From Nakamurella deserti (GTDB lineage: Bacteria; Actinomycetota; Actinomycetes; Mycobacteriales; Nakamurellaceae): a stretch of 64,000 nt of DNA. The notes under the pieces are model-generated. The model ran no database searches, was not told the origin of the DNA, and saw only the letters and a list, made by a program, of their open reading frames with translations. This document shows, one piece after another, positions 1 to 8,527 of the stretch. The position numbers and the translations under genes were made by a program. The stretch is from assembly GCF_003260015.1 (NCBI RefSeq), contig NZ_QCXS01000004.1:62001-126000 (forward strand). The letters are read 5' to 3'. How positions within the stretch are numbered: position 1 is the stretch's first letter; each line of letters begins with the position of its first letter.

Positions 1-54
1 GCGACTCCGTCCCGGCCGTGGGCCCGGTGCGCCGTCTCGGGCGCCACCTGCCCG

Positions 55-921
55 TCAGCCGACCCGGACGTCGGTCTGCTGCTCGGACAGCGTCCACAGG
101 GACGCCGCCAGCTCCACGTCCTTCGCGCGGGCGGACCGTCCGATCACCGTCGCTCCCCCGCGCATGTGCATGAGGTGGCGCGGACCGGTGAACGTCCCGC
201 CGGGGAGGTCCCCCGCGACGGCGAGCAGAACGGGCAGCGCGCCGGCTTCGGGCTCTTGTCCGACCATCGGAAGCAGCCGGTCCCAGACCCCCGGACGGTG
301 TCCCGCGGGATGGTCGTAGATGGCCGTCACCACCAGCCCCGGATGCGCGGCCAGGGCCCGTACCGGCGATCCCGACGCACGCAGTCGGCGGTCCAGTTCC
401 ATCGTGAACAGCAGATTGGCGAGCTTGGAATCGGCGTAGGCCCGGCTGCCGTCGAACGGCCGCCGACGCCAGTCCACGTCGTCCAGGTCCGGTCGGGCCA
501 TCCGCTCCGCCTGCGAGGCGACGGTGACCACCCGGCCCGCGATCTGCGGCAGCAGCAGCGCCGTCAGGAGGAAATGGCCCAGATGGTTGACCCCGAACTG
601 CAGCTCGTGCCCGTCCACGGTGCGCTGCAGCCGCTGCGCCGAGACGCCGGCGTTGTTGACCAGCACGTCCACCGGCCCTGCGAAACCCGCCGCGAAGCGC
701 CGGACCGACCCGAGATCGGCCAGATCCAGTTCCCTGACCAGGTGGGTGCCCTCGGCACCGGGCAGGGCGGCCGCGACGCGCTCCCCTTTCACGGTGTCCC
801 GCACCGCCAGCACGATCCGTGCTCCGCGGTCGGCCAGCGCCACCGCCGTCGCCCGGCCGATACCGCTGGTGGCGCCGGTGATCATCACGGTGCGTCCCCG
901 CACGCTCTCCTGGGTTGTCAT
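55..921 (-). CDS. SDR family oxidoreductase
   Basis: This is a 288-residue classical short-chain dehydrogenase/reductase, a cytosolic NAD(P)-dependent oxidoreductase of the retinol dehydrogenase/WW-oxidoreductase-like group. Visible motifs are the TGATSGIG cofactor loop at residues 15-22, the NNAG motif near residue 92, and the YADSK catalytic Tyr-x-x-x-Lys. I start at the ATG at 921 (MTTQES) rather than the TTG at 957, because a good promoter (-35 at 957-952, -10 at 934-929) would begin the transcript right at this ATG, making it leaderless. The substrate cannot be read from the sequence. A TetR regulator gene diverges from the same intergenic region and probably controls it. Confidence 0.88.
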   Translation of the reverse strand: MTTQESVRGRTVMITGATSGIGRATAVALADRGARIVLAVRDTVKGERVAAALPGAEGTHLVRELDLADLGSVRRFAAGFAGPVDVLVNNAGVSAQRLQRTVDGHELQFGVNHLGHFLLTALLLPQIAGRVVTVASQAERMARPDLDDVDWRRRPFDGSRAYADSKLANLLFTMELDRRLRASGSPVRALAAHPGLVVTAIYDHPAGHRPGVWDRLLPMVGQEPEAGALPVLLAVAGDLPGGTFTGPRHLMHMRGGATVIGRSARAKDVELAASLWTLSEQQTDVRVG

Positions 922-928
922 GACGGCC

Positions 929-960
929 AATGTAGGCACCGTCCACATTGTTGTCAATGT
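929..960 (-). promoter_or_regulatory. Promoter of the SDR gene with overlapping palindromic operator
   Basis: On the minus strand TTGACA (957-952) and TACATT (934-929) are separated by exactly 17 bases. The perfect inverted repeat ACATTG-TTGT-CAATGT (945-960) covers the -35 box and is a plausible operator for the divergent TetR protein. On the plus strand, TATCCT at 972-977 lies 6 bases before the TetR ATG. Confidence 0.6.
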
Positions 961-983
961 CTACATCGGCCTATCCTGACGTG

Positions 984-1580
984 ATGGCCGACGTCTACCA
1001 CCACGGGTCGCTGCGTCAGGCACTGCTCGACGAGGCCCGCCGGGTACTGCTCGACCGGGGCTCCGAGGCGGTGACCCTGCGCGAACTCGCCCGCCGGACC
1101 GGCGTCAGCCACGGCGCCCCCGCCCGCCACTTCGCCGACCGGGACGAACTGCTGGACGCGTTGGCAGCCCAGGGATTCGACGAACTGAGCCGGCAGTTGG
1201 AACGAGCCGCCACCGACGGCGACATGACCGAGCGTTTCCGCTCCTACGCCCACGCCCATGTCCGGTTCGCGCTGTCCACCGGCCCGTTGATGGACCTGAT
1301 GTTCTCCCGGATCGCCGTTCATCCCGGCCGGCCGCCCACGGCCGCCACCGACGCTGCCGGCCGGTTCTTCGCGCTGGGCGCCCGACTGCTGGGCGAACGC
1401 GACCCCTCCCGGGTGAGCCCGCTGCCGTACCTCCTGGCCGGAACGCTCGAAGGCATCAGCGCTCTCGCGGCGTCCGGGCGCCTGCCGCAGGACCGCGTCG
1501 CCGAGGTGACCGACGCCGCCGTCTCGATGTTGATGCCGGTCATCCGAGGCCGGCTGGGGAACGACCCGGCCGGCGGATGA
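984..1580 (+). CDS. TetR family transcriptional regulator
   Basis: This 198-residue protein has a clear TetR N-terminal helix-turn-helix: a first helix (SLRQALLDEARRVLLDRG), then VTLRELARRTGVSHGAPARHF, as in repressors that begin YHHGSLRQ. The C-terminal part is the ligand/dimerisation domain and resembles the TetR_C_33/WHG type; the ligand is unknown. I chose the ATG at 984; TATCCT at 972-977 would give a leaderless transcript. It diverges from the SDR gene across a palindrome-bearing region, so autoregulation and control of the SDR are likely (inference). Confidence 0.88.
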   Translation: MADVYHHGSLRQALLDEARRVLLDRGSEAVTLRELARRTGVSHGAPARHFADRDELLDALAAQGFDELSRQLERAATDGDMTERFRSYAHAHVRFALSTGPLMDLMFSRIAVHPGRPPTAATDAAGRFFALGARLLGERDPSRVSPLPYLLAGTLEGISALAASGRLPQDRVAEVTDAAVSMLMPVIRGRLGNDPAGG

Positions 1581-2115
1581 CCCGACGGCGGCTGCGTGCA
1601 GTGTGGAACCGCCGCGCCGGCCCGGGTCGAGATGCCGAGGGCGACCTCGGGTCGGCCGGGTGGAGCCGGCGCGCCGGACCCCCATCATGTGGCTGGACCA
1701 TGACGGGGCGGTGTCACACCGGTTCGCCCCGTCCCGCGCACGGTCGGCGCTCGGGGACGATGTCATCGACGAGGTGCGGGCCCGCGGCCGGGCGATGTTC
1801 GAGGCGGGCCACCACGGCGACGCGGCAGCCGTGCTCTCCCAGGCGGCCCGGGGCGGGCCATCGGAGGCGGTGGCGCCGCCGCGCCGGAACCCGCCGGACC
1901 AGCCGGTCCGTGGATGCGGGGACCGGCGCCGGTGTCGCCCGTCGCGGGCCGTGCCGTGCACCGCGAAAGGACCCATCGACCCACTCAGCCGCACGCCGTG
2001 GTCGTCACCGGCGCCCCGCGGCCCGCCGGACCCCGGGTCGCGACGTCGTGCGGACTGTCGTACGGTGACGTCTCCCGGCCCGGTCAGCGGCCCGTTCCGA
2101 TGAGTGGAGATGCTG
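1581..2115. other. Gap with at most a doubtful ORF remnant
   Basis: No convincing gene is visible in this 535-base stretch. A plus-strand frame from the ATG at 1687 reads MWLDHDGAVSHRF and stays protein-like for about 60 residues, including an ARGRAMFEAGHHGDAAAVL helix-like segment. It then degenerates into Arg/Pro-rich sequence before a stop at 2103. This could be the decayed end of a gene or chance in GC-rich DNA. No RNA gene or repeat was seen. Confidence 0.3.
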
Positions 2116-2607
2116 ATGCGACGGTCCTGGCTCACCCGGTTGGCCGGCGCCGTGGCCGCCCTGCTGATCGCGCTGGGTGGCGCGCTGTCGGTACCGCTCA
2201 GCGCTGCGGCGTCGGACAACGTGCCGGGTTCGCCCGGCTCGTCATGCGCTGGACGCCTCGTGAAGGATTTCCCGGTCACCCGGTCCACGAAGTACGGGTC
2301 GGTGAAGATCTACGTCTACTACAGCACCGCCAACGGCGGTACGAACTGCATCATCGCTAAGAAGAGCGGGGCGTGGGCAGGGAGGAAGACGTACATGAAC
2401 GTCGCGATCTGGCGGGACGACCACCGCGCCAGCGGCGACTACCCCTACGTCGCCTACGATTCCGGCGCCTACAGGTCCTACGCCGGTGCAGTGTCGATCC
2501 CCCGCACGAACGGACGCTGCATCTCCGCCCTCCTCGACCTGGGCTCCGGCAGCTCCGCCGCCACCCAGTTCAACTACTGGAGCAAGACCAGCTTCGCCTG
2601 CGGCTGA
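2116..2607 (+). CDS. Small secreted protein, spore-associated-protein-like
   Basis: This 163-residue protein has a classical signal peptide (MRRSWLTRL, a hydrophobic core, then an AAAS cleavage region near residue 33). The mature part of about 130 residues carries four cysteines (SSCAG, TNCII, GRCIS, FACG) that probably form two disulfides, and is rich in Tyr, Ser and Gly. The arrangement resembles the small spore-associated/SapA-like secreted proteins of actinomycetes, a resemblance judged by eye. The start at 2116 is preceded by GGAGA at 2106-2110; ATG 2110 and GTG 2104 are alternatives. No catalytic motif is seen and the function is unknown. Confidence 0.75.
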   Translation: MRRSWLTRLAGAVAALLIALGGALSVPLSAAASDNVPGSPGSSCAGRLVKDFPVTRSTKYGSVKIYVYYSTANGGTNCIIAKKSGAWAGRKTYMNVAIWRDDHRASGDYPYVAYDSGAYRSYAGAVSIPRTNGRCISALLDLGSGSSAATQFNYWSKTSFACG

Positions 2608-3042
2608 CCCGATCTGCGTGCGCCGGCGCGCCGGGGACGAGTCCGTCGAGCACCCGACCCCGCCGGCCTGAACGCGGTGGCGCCGTCGTCAGGTCGGCCC
2701 CGGTGTGTCTGTGGCACGCGTGCCTGCGAGCCGTCCCGGGGCGACGCGCTGCCGATCCGCCACCGTGTCGGCACGGATGTTCGTGAGGTACTTCGACGAT
2801 TCCGTCGACACCCTGCGGGTTCGCCATGCCGCAGGATGGCGCCGTCATGCGGTCCCCGATGCCGTCGTCCGCCGGGGCGCGGCCCGGATCATCACCACGC
2901 CGGCGCCACGGCCCGCCACCCACCCCGTGGTGTCGCTAACTTTCTGTACTTCCGGCGTAACGGAGAGCTACACTCGGGTTTACGCGCGAAATACCCACTG
3001 AGTGCTGTGCACCACGGACGCAGTCGACCCGGAGAGGTACGG
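2608..3042. other. Intergenic region upstream of rsbQ
   Basis: No gene is supported in these 435 bases. A possible -10 box TACACT lies at 2969-2974, about 70 bases before rsbQ, with no good -35. Just downstream at 2977-2997 is an imperfect inverted repeat running from GGGTTT to AAATACCC, possibly a regulator site. The rsbQ ribosome-binding site GGAGAG is at 3031-3036. Confidence 0.4.
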
Positions 3043-3849
3043 ATGGCACGCAACGCAGTGGCCCGTAACAACGTGACGACGCTGGGGCGGGCGGACGGCC
3101 CGGTGCTGCTGTTCGCCCACGGGTTCGGTTGCGATCAGAACATGTGGCGCCGCATCATCGGCGCGTTCACCGACGGGTACCGGGTGGTGCTCTTCGACCA
3201 CGTGGGCGCCGGTGGCTCGGACCTCGACGCCTACGACCACGCCACCTACGCGAGCCTGGACGCCTACGCCCGTGACATCGTCGAGATCTGCGACGAGATG
3301 GCGCTCACCGAGGTCACGCTCGTCGGACACAGCGTGAGCGCGATGATCGGTGCGTTCGCGGTCGCGCAGCGGCCGGACCTGTTCGCCCGTCTCGTCATGG
3401 TCTCGCCGTCCCCGCGGTTCATCGACGACCGCGACTACACCGGCGGCTTCACCGAGGAGGACATCGACGGCCTGCTGGAGTCGTTGGACAGCAACTACTT
3501 CGGCTGGGCGGCGAACATGGCGCCGATGGTGATGGGCGACGCGCAGCCGGCGGCCCTGCAGGAGGAGCTCACCGTCAGCTTCTGCCGGACGCGACCCGAC
3601 ATCGCCTACGACTTCGCCCGGGTGACCTTCCTCAGCGACGCCCGCGACGTCCTCACCGAGGTTCCCACCCCCACCCTCGTGCTGCAGTGCACCAACGACC
3701 TGCTGGCCGCGGTGGAGGTCGGCGAGTACGTCCACGCCCAGCTGCCGCACAGCCGCTTCGTGCTGCTCGCGGCCACCGGCCACTGTCCGCACGTCAGCGC
3801 CCCCGACGAGACCGCCGCCGCCATCCACGCCTTCCTCGCCGATGTCTGA
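3043..3849 (+). CDS. rsbQ: RsbQ-type alpha/beta hydrolase
   Basis: This 268-residue single-domain alpha/beta hydrolase is very close in length and layout to Bacillus subtilis RsbQ (269 residues). The nucleophile elbow is GHSVS with Ser97; Asp219 (CTNDLL) and His247 (TGHCPH) complete a triad at almost the same positions as the known RsbQ triad. The oxyanion region HGFGCDQNMW also fits. RsbQ is needed for the PAS-domain phosphatase RsbP to signal energy stress, and is a relative of the plant D14/KAI2 hormone receptors. Its stop overlaps the start of the next gene by 8 bases, and that gene encodes a PAS protein, so the RsbQ-PAS partnership is preserved with a different output. The ATG has GGAGAG at 3031-3036. 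Confidence 0.93.
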   Translation: MARNAVARNNVTTLGRADGPVLLFAHGFGCDQNMWRRIIGAFTDGYRVVLFDHVGAGGSDLDAYDHATYASLDAYARDIVEICDEMALTEVTLVGHSVSAMIGAFAVAQRPDLFARLVMVSPSPRFIDDRDYTGGFTEEDIDGLLESLDSNYFGWAANMAPMVMGDAQPAALQEELTVSFCRTRPDIAYDFARVTFLSDARDVLTEVPTPTLVLQCTNDLLAAVEVGEYVHAQLPHSRFVLLAATGHCPHVSAPDETAAAIHAFLADV

Positions 3850-5644
3850 GGTCGCCGTCGCCGCCGAGCGGCCGCGCACCGCTCCCGCAGCGGTCGCCGA
3901 GGTGGTGACCCCGGCCGGCGCCGCCGACCGGTTGTTCCACGACGCCCCCTGCGGGTACCTCGTGACCACCGACGACGGCTGCATCCAGGCCGTCAACGAC
4001 ACCTTCGTGCGCTGGTCGGGCCGCGCTCGCGAGGACCTCATCGGGACCCCCGTGGGGCGGCTGTTCCCCATCGGCGACCGCATCCTCTACGCCACCCACT
4101 GCCAGCCGATGCTCGAGATGGTCGGCGTCGTGGCCGAGATCGCCGTCGAGGTGGTCACCGCCGGCGGTGCCCGGCGTGCCGCGCTGCTCAGTGCCGCGCG
4201 CACCCCCGCCACCGACGACACCCCGGCGTCGGTGCGGGTCGTCATCTTCAGCGCCCACGAACGCCGTCGGTACGAGAAGGAACTCCTGGCCGCGAGACGG
4301 GCGGCCGAACAGTCCGAGGCGCAGCGGGCGGACGCCGAGGCGGGGCTGCAGCATCTGGCGCTGCACGACTCGCTGACCGGGCTGCTCAACCGCGCCGGCC
4401 TCACCGCCCACCTGGACCGGCTGTTCGCCGCGCCACCGGACACCCGGATGGGGCTGGCCCTGCTGTTCGTGGACCTGGACCACTTCAAGGCCATCAACGA
4501 CAGCCTGGGCCACGCGGCGGGTGACGAGCTGATCGTCACCGTCGCGCGGCGACTGACGGCGTCGGTGCGCGGCTCGGCGATCTCCCGGCTCGCCGGTGAC
4601 GAGTTCGTCGTGCTGGAGAAGGTCCGCGACACCACCGAGGTGGTCACGGTCGCCCAGCGGCTGCTCGAGCTGCTCAACGCGCCGGTGACCATCGACGGCA
4701 TCGAGATCGTGCCGTCGGCGAGCATCGGGGTGGCGCTGACCGAGCCGGACGACACCCCGGACCGGCTGCTGCGGCACGCCGACATCGCGATGTACCGGGC
4801 GAAGTCCCTGGGTCGTAACACCTGGCACCTGCACGACCCGCTCAAGGTCGATCCCGCCACCGGACGACTGCGGGTCATCGGCGAGCTCCGGCACGGGATC
4901 GAGCGCGGCGAGTTGCGGGTCCACTACCAGCCCCGCATCGACCTCGGCACCGGCCAGGTGCACAGCGCCGAGGCGCTCGTCCGGTGGCAGCACCCGACCC
5001 GGGGGTTGCTCAGCCCCGACCAGTTCGTCGACATCGCCGAGGAGTCCGGCCTGATCCGCAGGCTCGGGGCCCGGGTCCTCGACGAGGCCGTCGGGCAGGC
5101 GACCCGCTGGCGGGCCGCGCACCCGCAGCGGCCGCCCCTCGAGATCGCGGTCAACCTCTCGCCGCGCCAGCTGACCGACCCGGCCCTGCAGTCCGTCGTC
5201 ACCGAGATCCTGGCCCGGCACCGCTTCGACCCGGCGCTGCTGACGCTGGAGATCACCGAGACCGCACTGATGGCCGACCCGGACGCGGCCCTCGCAGCCC
5301 TGTCCGCGCTCAAGCGGCTGGGGGTGCTGCTGGCGGTGGACGACTTCGGCACCGGGTACTCGAGCTTCACCTACCTCAAGCGCTTCCCGGTGGACGAACT
5401 CAAGATCGACCGCAGTTTCGTCGCCGGACTCGGCACCGACACCGGCGACACCGCCATCGTGGCGAGCTGCATCCAACTGGCGCACGCCGTCGGCATCCGG
5501 GCCGTCGCCGAAGGCGTCGAGACCGACGGCCAGTACCGGGCCCTGGTGGAGATGGGCTGCGACTACGCCCAGGGTTACCACTTCGGCCGCCCGGTCCCGC
5601 CGGAGCGGTTCGACCTGGGCAGCGCGGGTGCGGTGGCCCCCTGA
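3842..5644 (+). CDS. PAS-GGDEF-EAL cyclic-di-GMP turnover protein, RsbQ partner
   Basis: This 600-residue cytosolic signalling protein has no membrane segment. An N-terminal PAS domain (about 28-125, with the ILYATHCQPML segment typical of RsbP-type PAS domains) is followed by a helical linker (about 135-170), a GGDEF domain (about 175-335) and an EAL domain (about 350-590). The diguanylate cyclase signature is AGDEF at 251-255, a tolerated variant. The phosphodiesterase signature EAL is at 377-379, with DDFGTGYSS and EGVET motifs present, so both halves may be active. It overlaps rsbQ by 8 bases and is surely co-translated with it. By analogy to RsbP, the hydrolase product or the hydrolase itself probably acts on the PAS domain. 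Whether net synthesis or breakdown of cyclic-di-GMP results cannot be told. Confidence 0.93.
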   Translation: MSEVAVAAERPRTAPAAVAEVVTPAGAADRLFHDAPCGYLVTTDDGCIQAVNDTFVRWSGRAREDLIGTPVGRLFPIGDRILYATHCQPMLEMVGVVAEIAVEVVTAGGARRAALLSAARTPATDDTPASVRVVIFSAHERRRYEKELLAARRAAEQSEAQRADAEAGLQHLALHDSLTGLLNRAGLTAHLDRLFAAPPDTRMGLALLFVDLDHFKAINDSLGHAAGDELIVTVARRLTASVRGSAISRLAGDEFVVLEKVRDTTEVVTVAQRLLELLNAPVTIDGIEIVPSASIGVALTEPDDTPDRLLRHADIAMYRAKSLGRNTWHLHDPLKVDPATGRLRVIGELRHGIERGELRVHYQPRIDLGTGQVHSAEALVRWQHPTRGLLSPDQFVDIAEESGLIRRLGARVLDEAVGQATRWRAAHPQRPPLEIAVNLSPRQLTDPALQSVVTEILARHRFDPALLTLEITETALMADPDAALAALSALKRLGVLLAVDDFGTGYSSFTYLKRFPVDELKIDRSFVAGLGTDTGDTAIVASCIQLAHAVGIRAVAEGVETDGQYRALVEMGCDYAQGYHFGRPVPPERFDLGSAGAVAP

Positions 5645-5661
5645 CGCCGTCGGCGACCCCG

Positions 5662-5671
5662 CCGTATACGG
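5662..5671. promoter_or_regulatory. Short palindrome upstream of a TetR gene
   Basis: CCGTATACGG is a perfect 10-base palindrome in the 169-base gap before the TetR gene at 5814. It may be an operator or part of a promoter. The evidence is positional only. Confidence 0.25.
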
Positions 5672-5813
5672 TGTAATCCGCACCTCGGACCCGAGGGTGG
5701 CAGTGCCTCACGCGGTGGACGCGTGCGCGCCCGCCGGCGCGCTCCTCCACAGGGATCGATGCCGACCGACGCCACGGTCGGCGCCGGGCACCCGGAGCAG
5801 CGGGGAGGGACCC

Positions 5814-6452
5814 ATGGGGCACCACCAGACCGAGGCCACGACGAGCGACGCCGTCGCGGTCCGCATCCTCGACGCGGCCGTCGCGGTGATCAACCGGCAG
5901 GGCGTCACCGAGACGACGATCGCGGCGATCTGCGCCGAGTCCGGGATCGACCATCCGGAGTTCGACGCGCGCTTCGGCTCGGTGAACGACGTCCTCGTCC
6001 AGATCATCGCGTTCATCACACAGGCCTACGGCGACGCGATGGCGGCCACGGCCCGACGCCGCCGCTCCCTGTACGAATCCGTCCGGTTGGCCCACCAGAA
6101 GCTGCTCGATGTCGCCGAGGAACACCGCGACTTCCAGAGCGCCCTGATGGCCATCCGACTGGCCGCGATGACCGACCGCCGGATCGGCGTCCCGACCGCG
6201 GCGACGAGATCGCTGCAGGAGGAGCTGATCGCGCGGTCGGAGGACTGGCTGGAGGACTTGGCGCGCCTGCACAACGTGACCTGGGAGCTGCCGACGCGAC
6301 TGCTCGCCACCTTCATGTCGGTCAGCCTCACCGGTGTGCTCGTGGACTACCTGGCCCGCCAGGACATGACGGCGAGTCGGTCGATGGTCGATCTGATCGC
6401 GTTCGACCTGGCGCACCGCGGCCGGCGGATGTCCAAGAACAGCAGCTACTGA
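5814..6452 (+). CDS. TetR family transcriptional regulator
   Basis: This 212-residue protein has a TetR-like N-terminus: RILDAAVAVINRQGVTETTI, then AAICAESGIDHPEFDARFGS as the turn-recognition helix. The rest is helical and of unknown ligand specificity. The ATG at 5814 follows a strong GGGGAGGG site (5802-5808). It lies downstream of the PAS-GGDEF-EAL gene on the same strand, but a 169-base gap suggests its own promoter. Its target is unclear: no divergent partner is adjacent, and the genes downstream are convergent to it. Confidence 0.85.
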   Translation: MGHHQTEATTSDAVAVRILDAAVAVINRQGVTETTIAAICAESGIDHPEFDARFGSVNDVLVQIIAFITQAYGDAMAATARRRRSLYESVRLAHQKLLDVAEEHRDFQSALMAIRLAAMTDRRIGVPTAATRSLQEELIARSEDWLEDLARLHNVTWELPTRLLATFMSVSLTGVLVDYLARQDMTASRSMVDLIAFDLAHRGRRMSKNSSY

Positions 6453-6459
6453 GCCGCCG

Positions 6460-6831
6460 TCAGCCGGCCGGACGGCGGCGGCGCCGCACGTCCACCGCGC
6501 CGGCGGCGGCGAAGCCGAGACCGATGACCGCGTCGGTGGAGCCGGCCCGCCGACGGCGCCGGTCGGCGGCGGCCAGCGCGACCATCGACGCGGCGTGGGC
6601 GAGGTCCGCCGCGACCCCCAGCGCCGACACCGCCGGGCCGGGCCGGGCCACGGCGACCGCGCCCTGTGCCAGATGCCGAGCCCCCAGGACCCGCGCCACC
6701 ACGACGTCCACCCGGTCCGCCGGTGCCCGGTGGACGCCGGTCAGGACCCGCACCGGCTGGATCAGCAGGGCCGCCCCCCACGCCATCCGCAGGAGCTCCA
6801 CGGGCCGTGCGGCCCTGTTCGACGTCGCCAC
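6460..6831 (-). CDS. Small putative membrane protein
   Basis: This protein of about 123 residues starts at a GTG (VATSNRAARPVELL); the frame stays open upstream to 6921, so the start is uncertain. It is rich in Ala, Val and Leu with three weakly hydrophobic stretches (AWGAALLIQPV, LGVAADLAHAASMVALAAA and VIGLGFAAAGAV) separated by Arg-rich turns. The pattern resembles small uncharacterised actinobacterial membrane proteins. It lies 87 bases downstream of the DHA2 transporter on the same strand and could be co-transcribed with it. Function unknown. Confidence 0.55.
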   Translation of the reverse strand: MATSNRAARPVELLRMAWGAALLIQPVRVLTGVHRAPADRVDVVVARVLGARHLAQGAVAVARPGPAVSALGVAADLAHAASMVALAAADRRRRRAGSTDAVIGLGFAAAGAVDVRRRRRPAG

Positions 6832-6917
6832 TGCGTGTCCGTTCGGTCGGGTGGAGCGCGGATGGGCCGACGACCGCGGTCGTCCCCCACCCGGACTCTG
6901 CCCATCCGGCCGCGGGC

Positions 6918-8429
6918 TCACCGGCGGGCGTCGACCACCCGGACGTCACGGGTGGACGGGATGATCCGCCACGCGACCACCGCGGCCAGCAACAGCAGGA
7001 CGGCGGCGATTCCCGAGGTCCACTGCATGGCGCCGGTGAAGGCGTGCGCGGCGGCGGCGAAGCCGTCGCCGGTGAGCACCGCGGAGGCCGACGCGAGCGA
7101 CTCCCGGGCGGCCGCCGTGACTTCGGGACCGAGGCCGTCGGGCACGACCAGCCCGGAACGGTAGAACACGGTGATCAGGCTGCCGAGGACGGCGATGCCG
7201 AGGGCGACGCCGAGTTCGTAGGCCGTCTCCGACACCGCGGAGGCGGCACCGGCCTTGGCCGGCGGAACGGCGGACACCACGGCGTCGACCGTCAAGGTCA
7301 TCGCCACCCCGATGCCGAGACCGACGGGGAGCAACGACAGCGCGAGCCAGCCGTAGTGCGGTGACGCCTCCGCCACCGCCAGCGCGGCGAGTCCGACGGC
7401 GGCCAGCGCCATCCCGGCACCGATGGCGCGGCCACGGCCGAGCCGGGTCACCAGGACCCCGACCAGCGCGATCGAGACGAAGGTCGCCAGCGTGATCGGC
7501 AGCTCCCGCAGGCCCGCACCGAGCGGGCCGTACCCCCGGACCAGCTGCAGGTACTGCGAGAAGAAGAACAGCAGGCCGCTGAACGCGAAGATCGCGAGCA
7601 GGTTCGCCGCGACCGCGCCGGCGAACGCCGGCACGCGGAACAGGCCGACGTCGAACAGCGGCACCGGGAGCCGCCGCTGCCGCCGGACGAACGACCGGCC
7701 GGCGAGCACCCCGACGACCGCGGAACCGAGCGCGACGAGATCGGCGCCGTCGCTCACCAGGTGCTTGACCGCGAACACCACGGGGACGACGGTCGCCAGT
7801 GACAGCAGCGAGGACAGCGGGTCGAACCGGCCCGGACGCGGATCCCGGGACTCCGGGATGAGCACCAGCCCGGTGACGAGCAGCACGGCCATCACCGGCA
7901 CGTTGATCAGGAACACCGACCCCCACCAGAAGTGCTCGAGCAGCGCCCCGCCGACCAGCGGCCCCAGTGCCGCACCGCCGCTGGCGCCGGCGGACCACAC
8001 GGCGATGGCGGTGGTGCGCTGGCGGGCGTCGGTGAAGACGTTGCGGATGATCGACAGCGTCGACGGCATCAGCGTGGCCCCGGCCACCCCGAGGAGCACC
8101 CGCGCGGCGACGAGCCAGCCGGCGCCGGGTGCGAACGCGGCCAGCATCGACGCGAGCCCGAAGCCGGCGGTGCCGATCAGCAGCAGCTTCTTGCGCCCGA
8201 TCCGGTCGGCCAGGGTGCCCATGGTGACGAGCAGACCGGCCAGCGCGAACGAGTAGCTGTCGCCGATCCAGAGCAGTTCGGTGGCGCTGGGATCCAGTGC
8301 CCGGGTCAACGCCGGCACCGCCAGTGACAGCACGGTGCCGTCGACGGCCAACAGCACGACGGCCAGGGTGAGGACGGCCAGGGCGGCCCATTCGCGCGCG
8401 CCCGCCCGGCGGGTGGTCTCGACTTCCAT
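6918..8429 (-). CDS. DHA2-type MFS multidrug exporter
   Basis: This 503-residue inner-membrane drug/proton antiporter has about 14 predicted transmembrane segments, as in LfrA, QacA and SmvA. Visible signatures are the DGTVLSLAVPAL motif in TM1, GxLaDRxGrkk between TM2 and TM3 (GTLADRIGRKK), and the proline-containing motif C region in TM5 (SGGAALGPLVGGAL). A TetR gene diverges from it and an operator-like palindrome (8441-8454) lies immediately upstream, the same arrangement as mycobacterial lfrA/lfrR. Likely substrates are cationic dyes, biocides or quinolones, by family only. The short leader (TATGTT at 8436-8441, 6 bases before the ATG) suggests a leaderless mRNA. Confidence 0.9.
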   Translation of the reverse strand: MEVETTRRAGAREWAALAVLTLAVVLLAVDGTVLSLAVPALTRALDPSATELLWIGDSYSFALAGLLVTMGTLADRIGRKKLLLIGTAGFGLASMLAAFAPGAGWLVAARVLLGVAGATLMPSTLSIIRNVFTDARQRTTAIAVWSAGASGGAALGPLVGGALLEHFWWGSVFLINVPVMAVLLVTGLVLIPESRDPRPGRFDPLSSLLSLATVVPVVFAVKHLVSDGADLVALGSAVVGVLAGRSFVRRQRRLPVPLFDVGLFRVPAFAGAVAANLLAIFAFSGLLFFFSQYLQLVRGYGPLGAGLRELPITLATFVSIALVGVLVTRLGRGRAIGAGMALAAVGLAALAVAEASPHYGWLALSLLPVGLGIGVAMTLTVDAVVSAVPPAKAGAASAVSETAYELGVALGIAVLGSLITVFYRSGLVVPDGLGPEVTAAARESLASASAVLTGDGFAAAAHAFTGAMQWTSGIAAVLLLLAAVVAWRIIPSTRDVRVVDARR

Positions 8430-8440
8430 GCGACCAACAT

Positions 8441-8454
8441 ACCGTCCAGACGGT
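8441..8454. promoter_or_regulatory. Operator palindrome between DHA2 exporter and TetR genes
   Basis: ACCGTC-CA-GACGGT is a perfect inverted repeat in the divergent promoter region. It overlaps the probable promoter spacer of the exporter and lies just upstream of a -10-like TAGACT (8470-8475) for the TetR gene. It is the natural candidate site for the TetR protein encoded at 8528. Confidence 0.6.
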
Positions 8455-8527
8455 CGGTTACCAGCCGGTTAGACTGTTCGGGCCGGACGGATCCGCGTCA
8501 CACCGGCACCCGCATCCAGGAGGAACC

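Noticed and set aside
2977-2997. Possible sigma-B-type promoter before rsbQ
   Set aside because: A GTTT-like element and a GGGTAT-like element occur but on opposite strands, so they do not form a promoter for rsbQ.
3794-5683. 629-codon minus-strand frame antisense to the PAS-GGDEF-EAL gene
   Set aside because: It is the antisense frame of a clear signalling gene. Its product is Gly/Arg/Asp/His-rich without domain motifs, as expected in GC-rich DNA.
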